Assembly: GCA_048213135.1 (NCBI GenBank)
Contig: PS015204.1
Span: 1 to 34,361, forward strand
Source: Reclinomonas americana ATCC 50394
Lineage: Eukaryota; Jakobida; Jakobea; Jakobida
Direction: 5' to 3'
DNA length: 34,361 bases
Shown: positions 10,554 through 21,451 of the stretch, piece after piece
Numbering within the stretch: position 1 is the first letter of the stretch
Layout of the letters: each line of letters opens with the position of its first letter
The notes under the pieces: generated by a model
Databases searched by the model: none
Told to the model about the DNA's origin: nothing
Seen by the model: only the letters and a program-made list of their open reading frames with translations
Made by a program: the position numbers and the translations under genes

Positions 10554-11231
10554 CTGAGGGGGAAAACAAAGCGGAAAAAACACCGTGAGCATGCACTGTC
10601 TGATCATATGAATACGTACAGTTTTAGCTCACTTTCGCATCAACGTCACATGTACGTATACGCATCGTTGTGCAACCAGAACAGATAACGAAGTGATGTC
10701 ACACGAGAGCGGAAGCGGGAAGTGCAAGAGTGCAAAGGAAGACGAGAAAAGGCCCTGGCACGGCACGCACACACATCCACGCACGACTGCATAAGCGCCA
10801 TGGCCGTTCACGTCGGAAAGGACAGATACAACAGCTCACCGCCTGCTCACCTTTATATTTTCTCAACGACTGAACAGATCAACAACGGAAATGCAACAAG
10901 AATTGTATTGGGGGACATTGTGGGGGACGCAATACACCATTGACCACATTGTGGGGGACGCAATACACCATTGACGCAATACACCATGGCCATTGACCAC
11001 AAGTACACCCCCAAATGCGTCCAGGTATGCACGACGTCTGTGAAACTCGGAGGAGTTGGTAAACGTTTCACAACAATTCTCGCTGTCGTGAAATTGTTGG
11101 CCGCAGTCGGCTCGGAACGCGGTCGCACAACGTCGCACTGCAAACCCGCAACGACGTTCAGCCAACTGTCAGTATCGCGAAATCGTCGACCGATGTGCCT
11201 TCTGTATGCTCAAACATTGTACGTAAATCGT
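10554..11231. other. Intergenic or intronic spacer with a 31-bp direct duplication
   Basis: No gene is supported. Near 10915-10976 the segment attgtgggggacgcaataca (continuing ccattgacc) is present twice in tandem, and the piece acgcaatacaccat appears a third time just after. On the minus strand a TATAAAGG-like string near 10857 lies about 55 bp before an ATG at 10802; this may be a promoter for the gene ending at 9863, but the first exon could not be closed. Confidence 0.4.
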
Positions 11232-14200
11232 TCACTTTTTGCCCCTCGCTGACTCACGTGGTGCAGCGGCTATCGCGGCCGGCTTGCGCCGAGCGGCAAC
11301 AGCAGCACGTCGAGCACTGGAACGTGCACGGGCGTCCATCGTCGTATCCACAGGAACCTGGCCCCACGCACCACCGCCGGCATGCCACGCATACAGTTCG
11401 AATTCGTTGTCTTTGCGTGATTCCACCCATGTGCCGCCTTGCGGAGCTCTTGAATCGCCTTTCGGCGCCACCGCGCCGCAGCCTCTTCTACGTCAACGTC
11501 GTCGTCATCCTCCTCCTCCTCCTCCTCCACCTCATCCACATTCCTCGCTCCATTCTCCTCGTGATCTTCGCTCTCCTTCTCCTCTTCGTCCTCTGCGCAC
11601 GCAGCCACCTCGTCACCGCCGCAAGCAGAGGCTGTGAAGCTGTCACTCGCGCTCGACCGAGTCGCGAGTAGGTGGGTGAGCGAATGAGGAGCCGCCGCAC
11701 TTGCACTCGCCATTGATTCGTGGCTGTGGCGACTAGGACGTGGTTGCTGTCGCCGCGGTCGCAGACGAGCGAGGATCAACGCCTCATCACCAGCAATAGT
11801 TGAATTCCCGCAGTCGTCGTCGTCGGCGTCGGGATGCTCGACGCCCCACGGCAGTGGGCCCCAGTCTTTCACCAGTGCATCGAACTGAAAACGCCTACCA
11901 TCCAGTCGATTGTAGCGGTCGTGGAGGAAACAATTACCATCTTCTCCGGCCGCGGTGTAGCGGTGCTGTGCACACATTTCACGCGCACGAATGCAGTAAG
12001 CAAGCAGAATCACACATGTATACGGCGACAAGGGAATTACCTTGATGGCGAAGCACCGATTACTGCCATTGCGCTTGCCAGCCTCACGATGCACCGAACA
12101 TTCTCGACACATGTGCCAGAGCTGCGCAAAGCTGGACAGCACTTTCACGTCGTCGATGATCACAGCATTCGCCAGTCGGTACCTGTGTCGCACGCGCAGA
12201 AGTACGTGAGACGACATGCGAAACAATCATCCTCGGTGGCCTCGCACACACCTCTGTGGCGATGTCGGGGTGAGCCGAGGCGTTGTACAACGCAAAGCAC
12301 AGAGCCGCCGAAGTGGTATCCTGTCCGGCATCGACAGCAGCACGACGCACACAAAGCAGCGTGTCAGTGGATCAAAGCGCGCCTCGCCTGCTTCGTCGTA
12401 CACTGGAATGTACGGACGGTACGCCACCATGTACCGCTCGCGCTCGAGTGGCTCGGAGGCCCGCACGTGACGCCGTCGGCCAGTGTAAACCCCTCGATCC
12501 GGCAGTGCAACACCGGGAGACTCGCGAAGCCCACTGTCTCCTGCAGAGCTGACGGCGCGTCCTTGCGCAACAGGCCGACCGACGCACCAGCGTTGATAAG
12601 ACTGTGCTTGCCGAACTGGATGCGACTGAACCGGGCCATCTGCAGTTTGCTGTGAAAACATTACAACGTAAGCACATGGCGAGTCATCATGCACGACGAG
12701 CACAGCCACGCACCGGCCGTCACCAAAAAAGCATTTTCGGTCTGCCGCAACCGAAAACTTGATGTTCTCTTCTGGCACACCAGACGTTCTGCTCAGTTGC
12801 CGCAGTTGGTAGTCGGCCAGACGCAACACCTTGTTTCGGTTCTGCCACACAAACTTCGTCGTCGGCGGCGGTCAGCGTTGCGAATAACGGCATCGTGCAC
12901 TCGCGTCGTTTGAGCCAGCAGGCAAACGCTGGGTTGTGTCGGATAGCCGCAAATTGAGCCCCGACAGTCACGCCATCAACACAGACGCCTCGAGCAAACA
13001 AGTCCACAAGACCGCTCGTTACGCGGCGCTCCAGCACGGCAACATATTCGTTCTGGTGATTGCTCTGCTTCAAGTCGCGACGCTCCTCACTGCGCACACC
13101 GCCGACACGCTTGTTATTATGCGCACCGCAACAGCACAGCATCTAACGAGCCCCCATGCGCAACTGGTGTAGCTTCTCGCCAACTGCCTCGGACACGTAG
13201 CAGCACATGCCAGCCTGCTCCTCCTGCTGGAGAGAGTGAGCCAGTGCGTGGGTCTTGTAGGATTCGACGGATACACCATCGCCACACGCTCTGCGCATAC
13301 GTGGTCGTGCCGTGAGTGAGGAGCGTGATCACAATTGCGCGGCATTCGACGACTCAACTCACCACCAATGACGGCTCGCAGATACCAAATGGTTCGCGCG
13401 TACGCTGCATCGTCACTGCTATCCCGATGAGTGGCCATCGTGTGCGAATAGTAATCCGCCAGCGCCGGAAAGAGCAGCAAAGCTGGCTCATCCTCCATCA
13501 ACGTGAACAGCTCGGCCTCCGAATACGACGGACAGTACTTGACGAGCACCGCTGCGTGAAGCGACCATTCTCAGTGTGAGTGCTCACGCTCAACTCCGAA
13601 TGCATGCGTGTGTGTATGTGTGGCTTGCAGCTGGCTGGAAACAGCCTCACCTCGCAGTGCAAACATGATGACATGCGTTACGGCGATCCAGTCTCGTCCA
13701 AGGAAGGAACCACAGTTGTTGGCGAATGAGTAAATGACGCGAGCCAGTGTCGGATCGTCGCTAGACATGGCACTTATGAAATCGGCCAGGTCCGACATCA
13801 TCTGGCCGACGATGCTCTTCTCGTCGACGAGACGCAGAAAGTAGGTCTCGAGTGCGGCGCGGAAACGGACAGCAATGCCCTCAGCAACCATGTGAAGGTC
13901 GATGGGCAGCAAGATGTCTCGATGAACCTGCATGTGTCGGTTGTGAGTTTTTGAGGGCGAGGGAAGATCTCAAACACATACACAGGCACGCACGTTAAAG
14001 TCCGGCAAGTCGGTGACGAGTGCCGATGCAGGGTTCCTGTCACCTGCCACACCCAGTATAACCGACATCTTCCTCTTCGCAACCACTTCACGTGTGTGGT
14101 CTAGATTGCGCCAAACCACCTTCGGTCGCACACCGACAAATTGGTCGCGGACAACGACAGGGTGCGGCAGTCTGCGGGCAGTGCATAACATTCGATCCAG

Positions 14201-16309
14201 TCCTGCAGCCAGCATGCACCATTGTGCAAGTGAGGATTACGCAGCACAATGGGAGTGCTCCAATACACACACTCACCATGGCACCACCAGCAGTGTAGCT
14301 GGCGAATAACCGCAGCAGCCTCCTGCGCCTCAGGGCCGTCGGCTGAGTGGAACAGCAGGTCGGCTACCACCCACAACTTCCGGCCATTGATTTCCGCCAC
14401 AAAGCCATTTCGAAGCCGGTTCATCAAATTGGTGAGCTGTTTGTATGCTGACATGTTGCTCGTCTCTGCAAGACCATTCTCGAGCGTAAGCACCTCGAGC
14501 GTAAACACGGCGCATCACTGCCCGCGTATGCGCACCTGGTGGCGTGAGACCAACGCACGGGAAGTAGCGGGATTTTCCAGAGCGCAGCTCATCGGCCGGC
14601 CGATTGACAATCGCCAGGTGCAATGCACCTGTTGGTCGCTGCGCGCGTGTGCTCAGTGACTCTGCAGCAGCGTGACAACGAAAACAGTCAGTGCACGCAT
14701 GCTGCTGGCAACAAACAAGTCCACATCGCTCACCCATGAGATCATCATAGTCTGTCTTTACAAACAATACCACCACTTCGTCCGCGCCGGCCTCTGTTGC
14801 CCGGACCTCCATTGTGTTGTCATACTGCAACCAAGAGAATCACTCTCTCTTGGTCAAACAAACTGCGAAATAAGCAGCCGAGAACAACAGCAGCCTACCG
14901 TTAGCGCGACACCACTCTCAGTGCCGCGAATCTGATCGTCCGTGCATTGCACAAAGGCCATCTTGCCGCCGGCAACAACATTTGTCGGAATGACGCACAG
15001 CAATGGGACGCTGCGTGGACGATCGGCGGAAAGTATGTCCACTGGAAACTCGTCCGAGCACCGTCCCGGGATTGAGTGTGACTTCCACAACAGCCGTCGT
15101 TGACGGATGTCTCGGCCACACCAAGAGGCAAGCAAAGCGCTGAGCCACATCTGCTGCTGGTTCACCCCAAACACGGACAGTATTCTGCCGTGCAAAGCAA
15201 TGCTTGTCAGCGCTACTGCAGGAGACAACAATCAAACATGAATTGGCGCAACTGAGGGATACGGATGGCTGTCAAACAACCACAATTGCACCACGGTTCT
15301 GTTGACTCCGTTGGGCCCCACCTGCCACATGCGCAAGAGTACACGTTGGCAACGCGAGATGCATGCCAGCACAAACGACAGTGGATGATGATCAACAACT
15401 CAACGACATCCCACGAATTCAGCACCTTGGCAATCACGTCCGCGCCGTTAACAGCAGCGCACACAAAAGAGTTCTTCCAGAGAGCGACGCGCTTGCCGTT
15501 CCCGAGGGTCGCATACGTGACAAGAGCATGCAGCTCCTTCGTCTTCACTCGCGCCCCTGTCATGGGCCCGTGACGAATAACGCTGCCGGGTGTCTGCGGA
15601 GGTGCCGTCACGGGGAGCGGGCGACACACACACTGGCGCGCGTTGAAACACACAATACCTTGCCAGCAACATGCAAGTGACGAGGTGTGAGGCTATCCAG
15701 TGTACCAGGCAGTGCCAGCTGACGAGTAATGGCCTTCTCCAGCCGCATGTAGTGGCCTGGTTGCTCGTTGAAATGCTTGACGCTCTCCACATACTCCGAC
15801 GCCGCGAGCCCACAAATGTGCTCAACTTGCACCGCCAGTCGGATATCTTCGGGGTGGTGTCCTTGTTGAAGTTGGCTCGGGGATCCGTGAGAAGCGCATA
15901 AAGCAGCTCTTGTTGGCTGTGACTGAGTTTCACCAGCTCGATGAATTGCATGAGAAGGGCGCGTTCGAGTGATTTGGCAGGCGCGAACGGGTTGTCGGGC
16001 GGAATGAGTTTCTGTGCGCACAGGCATACTCGTGATCAGACAGACGCATCACCAGTAGAAACAGGATGACGCTCACATGCGCACGTACCATCTGCTTGGC
16101 AGTGAATTCCTCAATCATGTTTACAACGCGCTGATGCTCCTCGTCGGTGAACGCCTCCAGCTCGGCAGCAGCCCGCTTGAGGTCGCGCTGAAGCTCTCGC
16201 TCGCTCTCAGCAGCGGCGTACGCCTCATAATCATAGTTCTCGTCCTCGTCCTCGTCCGAGCTCGGCTCAGCCTCTTCCTCGACGCACACATAGTCTGCAT
16301 CACCCACAA
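11232..16309 (-). pseudogene. Tnp2/Plavaka-like (EnSpm/CACTA-KDZ group) DDE transposase, intron-rich and frameshifted, 5' end in gap
   Basis: Exons whose phases close: 16089 (from gap), 16011-15659, 15593-15426, 15321-15238, 15184-14899, 14824-14734, 14661-14536, 14465-14277, 14202-13994, 13927-13651, 13551-13363; later exons lie at about 13250-13130, 13095-12720, 12640-12250, 12186-12046 and 11968-11232. The core resembles Tnp2-type transposases: VVVLFVKTDYDDLMES (first Asp), an N-x-P-x4-R segment (IVNRPADELRSGKSRYF) and GLTPPE, then WVVADLLFHSADGPEAQEA ending in a CWWCH knuckle, then LLPIDLHMVAEGIAVRF. The segment VESYKTHALAH is a candidate for the last acidic residue. The C-terminal part has an acidic tract and ends with ARGKK. 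One-base frame changes are inferred near 15855, 15045, 13260, 12870, 12465 and 11430, so the copy is probably inactive. Terminal inverted repeats are not visible. The family call rests on motif order from memory. Confidence 0.6.
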
Positions 16310-17069
16310 NNNNNNNNNNNNNNNNNNNNNNNNNNNNNNNNNNNNNNNNNNNNNNNNNNNNNNNNNNNNNNNNNNNNNNNNNNNNNNNNNNNNNNNNNNN
16401 NNNNNNNNNNNNNNNNNNNNNNNNNNNNNNNNNNNNNNNNNNNNNNNNNNNNNNNNNNNNNNNNNNNNNNNNNNNNNNNNNNNNNNNNNNNNNNNNNNNN
16501 NNNNNNNNNNNNNNNNNNNNNNNNNNNNNNNNNNNNNNNNNNNNNNNNNNNNNNNNNNNNNNNNNNNNNNNNNNNNNNNNNNNNNNNNNNNNNNNNNNNN
16601 NNNNNNNNNNNNNNNNNNNNNNNNNNNNNNNNNNNNNNNNNNNNNNNNNNNNNNNNNNNNNNNNNNNNNNNNNNNNNNNNNNNNNNNNNNNNNNNNNNNN
16701 NNNNNNNNNNNNNNNNNNNNNNNNNNNNNNNNNNNNNNNNNNNNNNNNNNNNNNNNNNNNNNNNNNNNNNNNNNNNNNNNNNNNNNNNNNNNNNNNNNNN
16801 NNNNNNNNNNNNNNNNNNNNNNNNNNNNNNNNNNNNNNNNNNNNNNNNNNNNNNNNNNNNNNNNNNNNNNNNNNNNNNNNNNNNNNNNNNNNNNNNNNNN
16901 NNNNNNNNNNNNNNNNNNNNNNNNNNNNNNNNNNNNNNNNNNNNNNNNNNNNNNNNNNNNNNNNNNNNNNNNNNNNNNNNNNNNNNNNNNNNNNNNNNNN
17001 NNNNNNNNNNNNNNNNNNNNNNNNNNNNNNNNNNNNNNNNNNNNNNNNNNNNNNNNNNNNNNNNNNNNN
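16310..17069. other. 760-N assembly gap
   Basis: Unknown sequence between the 5' exons of the minus-strand transposase gene and the promoter of the plus-strand gene at 17250. Any transposon terminus and the shared 5' region should lie here. Confidence 0.95.
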
Positions 17070-17249
17070 CGTCGAGACAGAAAAACCGTGAAGTCCCGCA
17101 GCGACGTCGGAAGGCGGGTTTGGCCGTGTACGTCGCACACGACCGCCAACTCCCCACCCGCACCACCACCTACCCCCATACCCACTTCACCACTTCACCG
17201 CACCCACCACAGGACCGCTGAATCTTCTCACACACATTCTTCTCACACA

Positions 17250-18123
17250 ATGGACGAGAAACGCGAATTCGCCGTGGGCGCCGCCGACAGCCTCCCTCAA
17301 GCCGGCGGCGACACCGACGGAGCTGCAAGCAGCAGTGCCGCACCAGCAATCACCCACGATCCAGAGCTCATCAAGCGACTAAAGGTCTCTCATTATGTGC
17401 GCACTCTCATAGTGTACTCGTTGATTGCTGCTCATATATCGCGTGCACAGCTGGAGGACGCCATCTCAATCAAGATATGGGGTCTGCTCGAGGACTACAG
17501 CGATGAGGGCCTTGATGAGCGACGCCGCAAGTACGCATTCTCTTTGCCTAGTGTCGCCCATGCAGTCGCGATCTCTAAAAAAAATTCGTGCGCGCGCGCA
17601 GATTCGCGCAGCTGGCCGTGCAGCAAGGCTTCCTGTGGCACGAGCAGCAGCACTCAACGTGCCTCGTGGCCAGTGGCTCGCGGCAGGCGTTGTACACGGG
17701 CGAGGACGATGAAACGATGGCGACAATTCTCCGAGTGTTGGAGGCTGGGGCGGAGCAGGCGCGTGCGGAGCTCGATGCGTACTTGGTGCAGACGGAGGCG
17801 ACGTTGGTGGTGCGCGAGGAGGCGATGTCGGGGGAGGCGGAGCGGGTGCTGCGGGCGAGCTTTGAGCAGCAGCCGGCCAAGGGCGCGAGTGGGCGGTGGG
17901 CGAGCTTGCCGCTGATGTTGCAGGGGAATACGGTGTGTGTGGAGTGTTACGCCTCTCTCTCTTTCCTCCCCTCTCCCTTGCTCTTACTTGGTTGTTCTCG
18001 CTGTTCTGTCATTTCGTTGCTCGTTCTCCCTTCTCTGCCCTTTTGTCGGCCACGTTTTTCTCGCGCTTGCTCTCCTCCTTGCNNNNNNNNNNNNNNNNNN
18101 NNGTTCGTCGTCTCGTCTCTCCT

Positions 18124-18173
<50 letters not shown>

Positions 18174-19518
18174 CCTCGTGTCCCCTTGCACTCCCGTCTT
18201 ACACTCTCCCGTGGCTCGAGCCGTTGCTCTTCCTCTGTTGCTCTCCTCCGTTGCTCTTCCCCCTTGTTCTCCGCCCTTGGTCCCTCCGCCCTTGCTATCC
18301 CCTCTTGTATCTCTCCTTGCGCGCGCTCTCTCTCTCTCGTTTGCCTTGCACTCCGCCCTTTTCAGTTGCTCTCCTCTGTTGCTCTTCCCCCTTGCTCTCC
18401 CCCTTGCTCTCCCCTTGCTCTTCCCCGTTGCTCTCCCTTGCAATTCCCCCTTCTCTCCGCCGTTGCTCGCTCCGTTGCTCTCCTCCGTTGCTCTCTCCTC
18501 CCTTCTCTCCTCCCTTCGCTCTCCCCCCTTGTACCCTCCTTGCGCGCTCTCTCTCGTTCCCCCTTGCTCTCCCCTCTTGCTTTCCCTTGCTCTTCCCCCT
18601 CTCTTCCCCTCTCTTCCCCCTTGCTCTCCACCGTTGCTCTCCCCCTTGCTCTCTCCCTCTCTTCCCCCTTCTCTTCCCCTTCCCTCCTCCCCCTTTGCCC
18701 TTCCCCCTTTGCTCTCCCTCCCTCACCCCCTTTTCCCTCCCTCCCTCGCCCCAGGACCCCCTCGCCGCCACATTCTTCCCCCACACCTCGGCTCTCATCG
18801 CCGAGGTGCATCGCGTGGCACACGCGCGTTTCGCCGACCGCGATCCGCCGATCAAGCTGCCGGTGTTTGGCGGCTTCCAGCTCATGTACGCGCCCACCCG
18901 CATCCGCCCCTACTGCAGCATCAGCAACGGTCTCGTTCGCTGCGTGGTCAATCTCTCCGACAACTCGGCCTTCCAGCACGTGGTCGCCGGCGTGCCGGTG
19001 ACGCGCATGCAACGCGGGCAGGCGTTTGCGTACGATCCCTCGTTTGAGACGTCGTTCGAGGTCAACGGGCCCACGTCGGCCACGTGCCGCATGGTGCTGA
19101 TGGTGGATGTGGCGGCGCCGTCGTTGAACGACGAGGACGCGTCGGTGCTGCTCGACCGCTACAAGTGGCTCGGCATGAGTTGCGTGGCCGCACCTATACA
19201 TTCTCTCCTCCTCCTCCTCCTCCCACTCACTTGTGACGGATAGGCACGCTGCTCGGCGCCACGGCTCCGTTCCTGCGACACCAGCGTCTGCGCGCTCTGG
19301 TGCGGCACCCCGACGATGCCAGTCAGGTGGTGCTGCGGCCGGAAAAGGACATTGCCGACGCCCTCGCCACGCACATGCCCGGCCTCCGCGGTTTCATTCC
19401 GCAAGGGCCCGATCAGCCGCCCGCCGTTGGCGCCACCTCGATTGAGATCAATGGGCAGTTGCTCATTTTGCGCGATGCCACTGGTGCGCCGATGGCCATG
19501 GCGCCGCTTCCGCAGTGA
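17250..19518 (+). CDS. Aspartyl/asparaginyl beta-hydroxylase-like protein, probable pseudoenzyme (436 aa, 4 exons)
   Basis: Exons 17250-17530, 17602-17932, 18755-19178 and 19244-19518 join in phase to 1311 nt (436 aa plus stop). The start is MDEKREFAVG, after a CA-rich leader. Residues of about 170-340 follow the order of the AspH/Asp-Arg hydroxylase jelly-roll: GRWASLPLML, then FFPHTSALI, then RIRPYCSISNGLVRC, then AFAYDPSFETSFEV and RMVLMVDVAAPSL. In active AspH enzymes the two Fe(II)-binding His residues sit in a PH-x-G-x-T-N block and a DDSFEHEV block; here both equivalent positions are non-His (Tyr and Thr). It is therefore likely not a working 2-oxoglutarate dioxygenase, if my alignment is right. 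There is no signal peptide; the N-terminal 170 residues are helical-looking and unrecognised. Intron 2 (17933-18754) is CT-rich and holds a 20-N gap. Confidence 0.7.
17933..18754 (+). repeat. CT-rich intron with CCCTTGCTCTCC repeats
   Basis: Intron 2 of the hydroxylase-like gene is almost purely pyrimidine on the sense strand: a (CT)n array near 18125-18171, then many degenerate copies of a cccttgctctcc/ccgttgctctcc unit of about 12 bp up to the acceptor. A 20-N placeholder sits at 18083-18102. Long open frames through it are artefacts of low complexity. Confidence 0.85.
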
Positions 19519-20858
19519 GACGTAAAGGGGAAGCGAGGTGTGAAGAAGGGGATGTTAGGGGAAGGGGGGAAAGAGGGGAAGGGAGGTGTGGGGGGAAGGG
19601 AGGTTGGAGGAGAAGGAGAGAGAGAGAGAGGGCGAAGAGAGGGAGGGAGGGAGGCGGGCGCGTTTAGAAGTAGGTGTGAGACATTGCAGAGTTGCTCTCG
19701 ATTGCCTCCCCTCCTGCTGTGGCAAGCAGCTTCGGGTTGTGGTGATTGGGTGGGAACTATTGGCCGTACACGCCAGGGTGAAGAGAGAGAGAGAGAGAGT
19801 GAGTGTGAGAGAGAGAACGAAGTCACATTATTTCCTGATTAAGTGTTCGAAGTATCTCCGCTGACCAGAGAGAGAAAGAGAGATAGAAGTGTGGGATTTC
19901 CACGCTCTCGAACTCGAATTCTGATCCGGAGCTGCATCGCACTTGATAGCCTCCTGCTGCGGCAAGGGGTTTGAGCGGTGTGGTGGATGCAGCACGTGTT
20001 TCTTTCAAAGGCCTTCTGCAGTTGGTCGAAGAGAGAGAGAGAGAGAGAAACCAGATCATGTCCCGATATCATCTCGGCGCTTGCTTCGGCCGGAGAGTTG
20101 ATCGGTCCCACAGTGTGGCGCAGAAGTCCTTTCCAGATGGCTGCTGGCAACGACTGTCTCCACATGCTCCAAAGACAAGAGAGAGAGAAAGCGAGAGCCA
20201 GAGAGAAACGATGGTATCCGAATGTTAATCTCCGTCGACTTCTGCTGCTGCAGTGCGTTGACCGATTCTGTTGTGTGGAGAGGACGCTTTATCTAGAGGG
20301 CTGCTGGCAGCAGTTGACTACTCGCGCTCCGCTGACAAGAGAGAAAGACAAAGAAAAGACATCGATCATGTCCCGATATCGATTGCTTCTTGCTTCCTGC
20401 TTCCTGCTGCGCGTTGGTCGGTTCTGTTGCGTGCAGAGTACAGTACTACTAGAGGGCAGCTGACAGCAGTTGACCACGCGACGTCGCGCCCCGCCGACTG
20501 CAGAAGCGTTGCCGATCGCGACCGCTTGATTTCGATATCAGTTACCGCGTCCTGCGTTTTTCTCACGTCTCGATCGCATTCCGCTGGCTGCCTTGAAGTA
20601 GTGGACTTCCGAACGACGAGGCCTCCTGCTATGCCGCCTTCGCCATCACTTGAGGGAAAACGTCGCGCGTGTCTGTGTCCCGGAAAAAAGTTCTCGCGCT
20701 CGTGATCTAATCCGCATTTCGTCAACTCTTGCACTGCTGAGAGAACAGACAGGTACGCACACATACTCACACACAACAGCAAAACACACACTCACATTCG
20801 CCCTGCGCGTGTTCGCTTTTTCACAAAATTTCTGGACACACATATTGCCTTCTCAGAA
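19519..20858. repeat. Intergenic region with a degenerate ~155-bp tandem repeat upstream of the first C39-like gene
   Basis: No gene is supported. Landmarks repeat in order: a GA tract, atcatgtcccgatatc (at about 20056 and 20366, with a diverged atggtatccgaatgt at about 20210), then a ctgctg(c)gcgttg segment, then ggctgctggcagcagttgac (near 20138, 20299 and 20453). Spacing is about 155-160 bp, with at least four diverged copies between about 19700 and 20500. The array ends about 360 bp upstream of the start codon at 20859, so it may contribute promoter elements; that is inference. Confidence 0.65.
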
Positions 20859-21415
20859 ATGCGCGCGATCCTCTCACTGCTCCTTGCCACGGCCCTGCTC
20901 ATTGCGTGCTCCGGCCACGTGGCACACGCCGGCACGGTGGTTCCCCCGGAAATTTTGCTGCGCGAGGTGCAAGCCGCCACCATGGGAGTAACCCTTGAGG
21001 GGCAGTCGACGGAGGAGATGTTGAACATGGAGGCGGCAGTGGCGGTGGAGATGCTCTCGGCCCGGGCCATGCCGGAGATTGAGGATGGAGTGACGCCGGT
21101 GCGCTCGCGCGAGGCGGTGTTGTCCAAGGCGGCGCTGGGCGCGATGCAGAATTATGGGTGGTCGTATTATGGGCAGGTGGGTGGCATGGGGGTGAAGGAG
21201 GGGGAGAAGGTGGAGGGAAATATGAGTGATTTTGTGCATCTTTCTCCCTCTTCTCTTCCTTTGCCTTGTTCTCGTTCTTGTTCTTCAACTCCCTCCATTC
21301 TCTCTCTCCACCTCCTTCTGCTGTTTGGTTTTCTGCTTGTTCCCTCCATTCTGTTCTTGTTCTTATTCTCGTTCTCCTCGTTCTCGTCCTCGTTCTTGTT
21401 CATCTTGATCCGCTC

Positions 21416-21451
<36 letters not shown>

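Noticed and set aside
11930-11970. GEDGNCFLHD as an OTU-protease active-site motif (D-G-N-C)
   Set aside because: Only the D-G-N-C tetrapeptide fits; the surrounding helix and the downstream His block of OTU proteases are absent.
12250-12350. A cytochrome P450 I-helix-like string (DAGQDTTSAALCFALY followed by HPDIATE) on the minus strand
   Set aside because: It resembles the P450 A-G-x-D-T-T signature, but no ExxR helix or heme-binding Cys loop follows, and an alternative frame joins the neighbouring exons in phase. I treat it as part of the decayed transposase region, with low certainty.
13970-14215. Argonaute/PIWI resemblance of a segment with ILGVAGDRNPASALVTDLPD
   Set aside because: Only the hydrophobic strand plus Asp is similar; the order of upstream and downstream motifs fits a Tnp2-type transposase better.
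16077-17915. Very long frames across runs of N (also 2.2-3.3 kb, 8.7-9.8 kb, 28 kb)
   Set aside because: They are open only because N is translated as X; flanking pieces belong to different genes or to microsatellites.
18009-18903. Long Arg/Glu/Gly-rich minus-strand frames over the CT-rich intron
   Set aside because: Low-complexity antisense of a pyrimidine repeat, with no start, splice or domain support.
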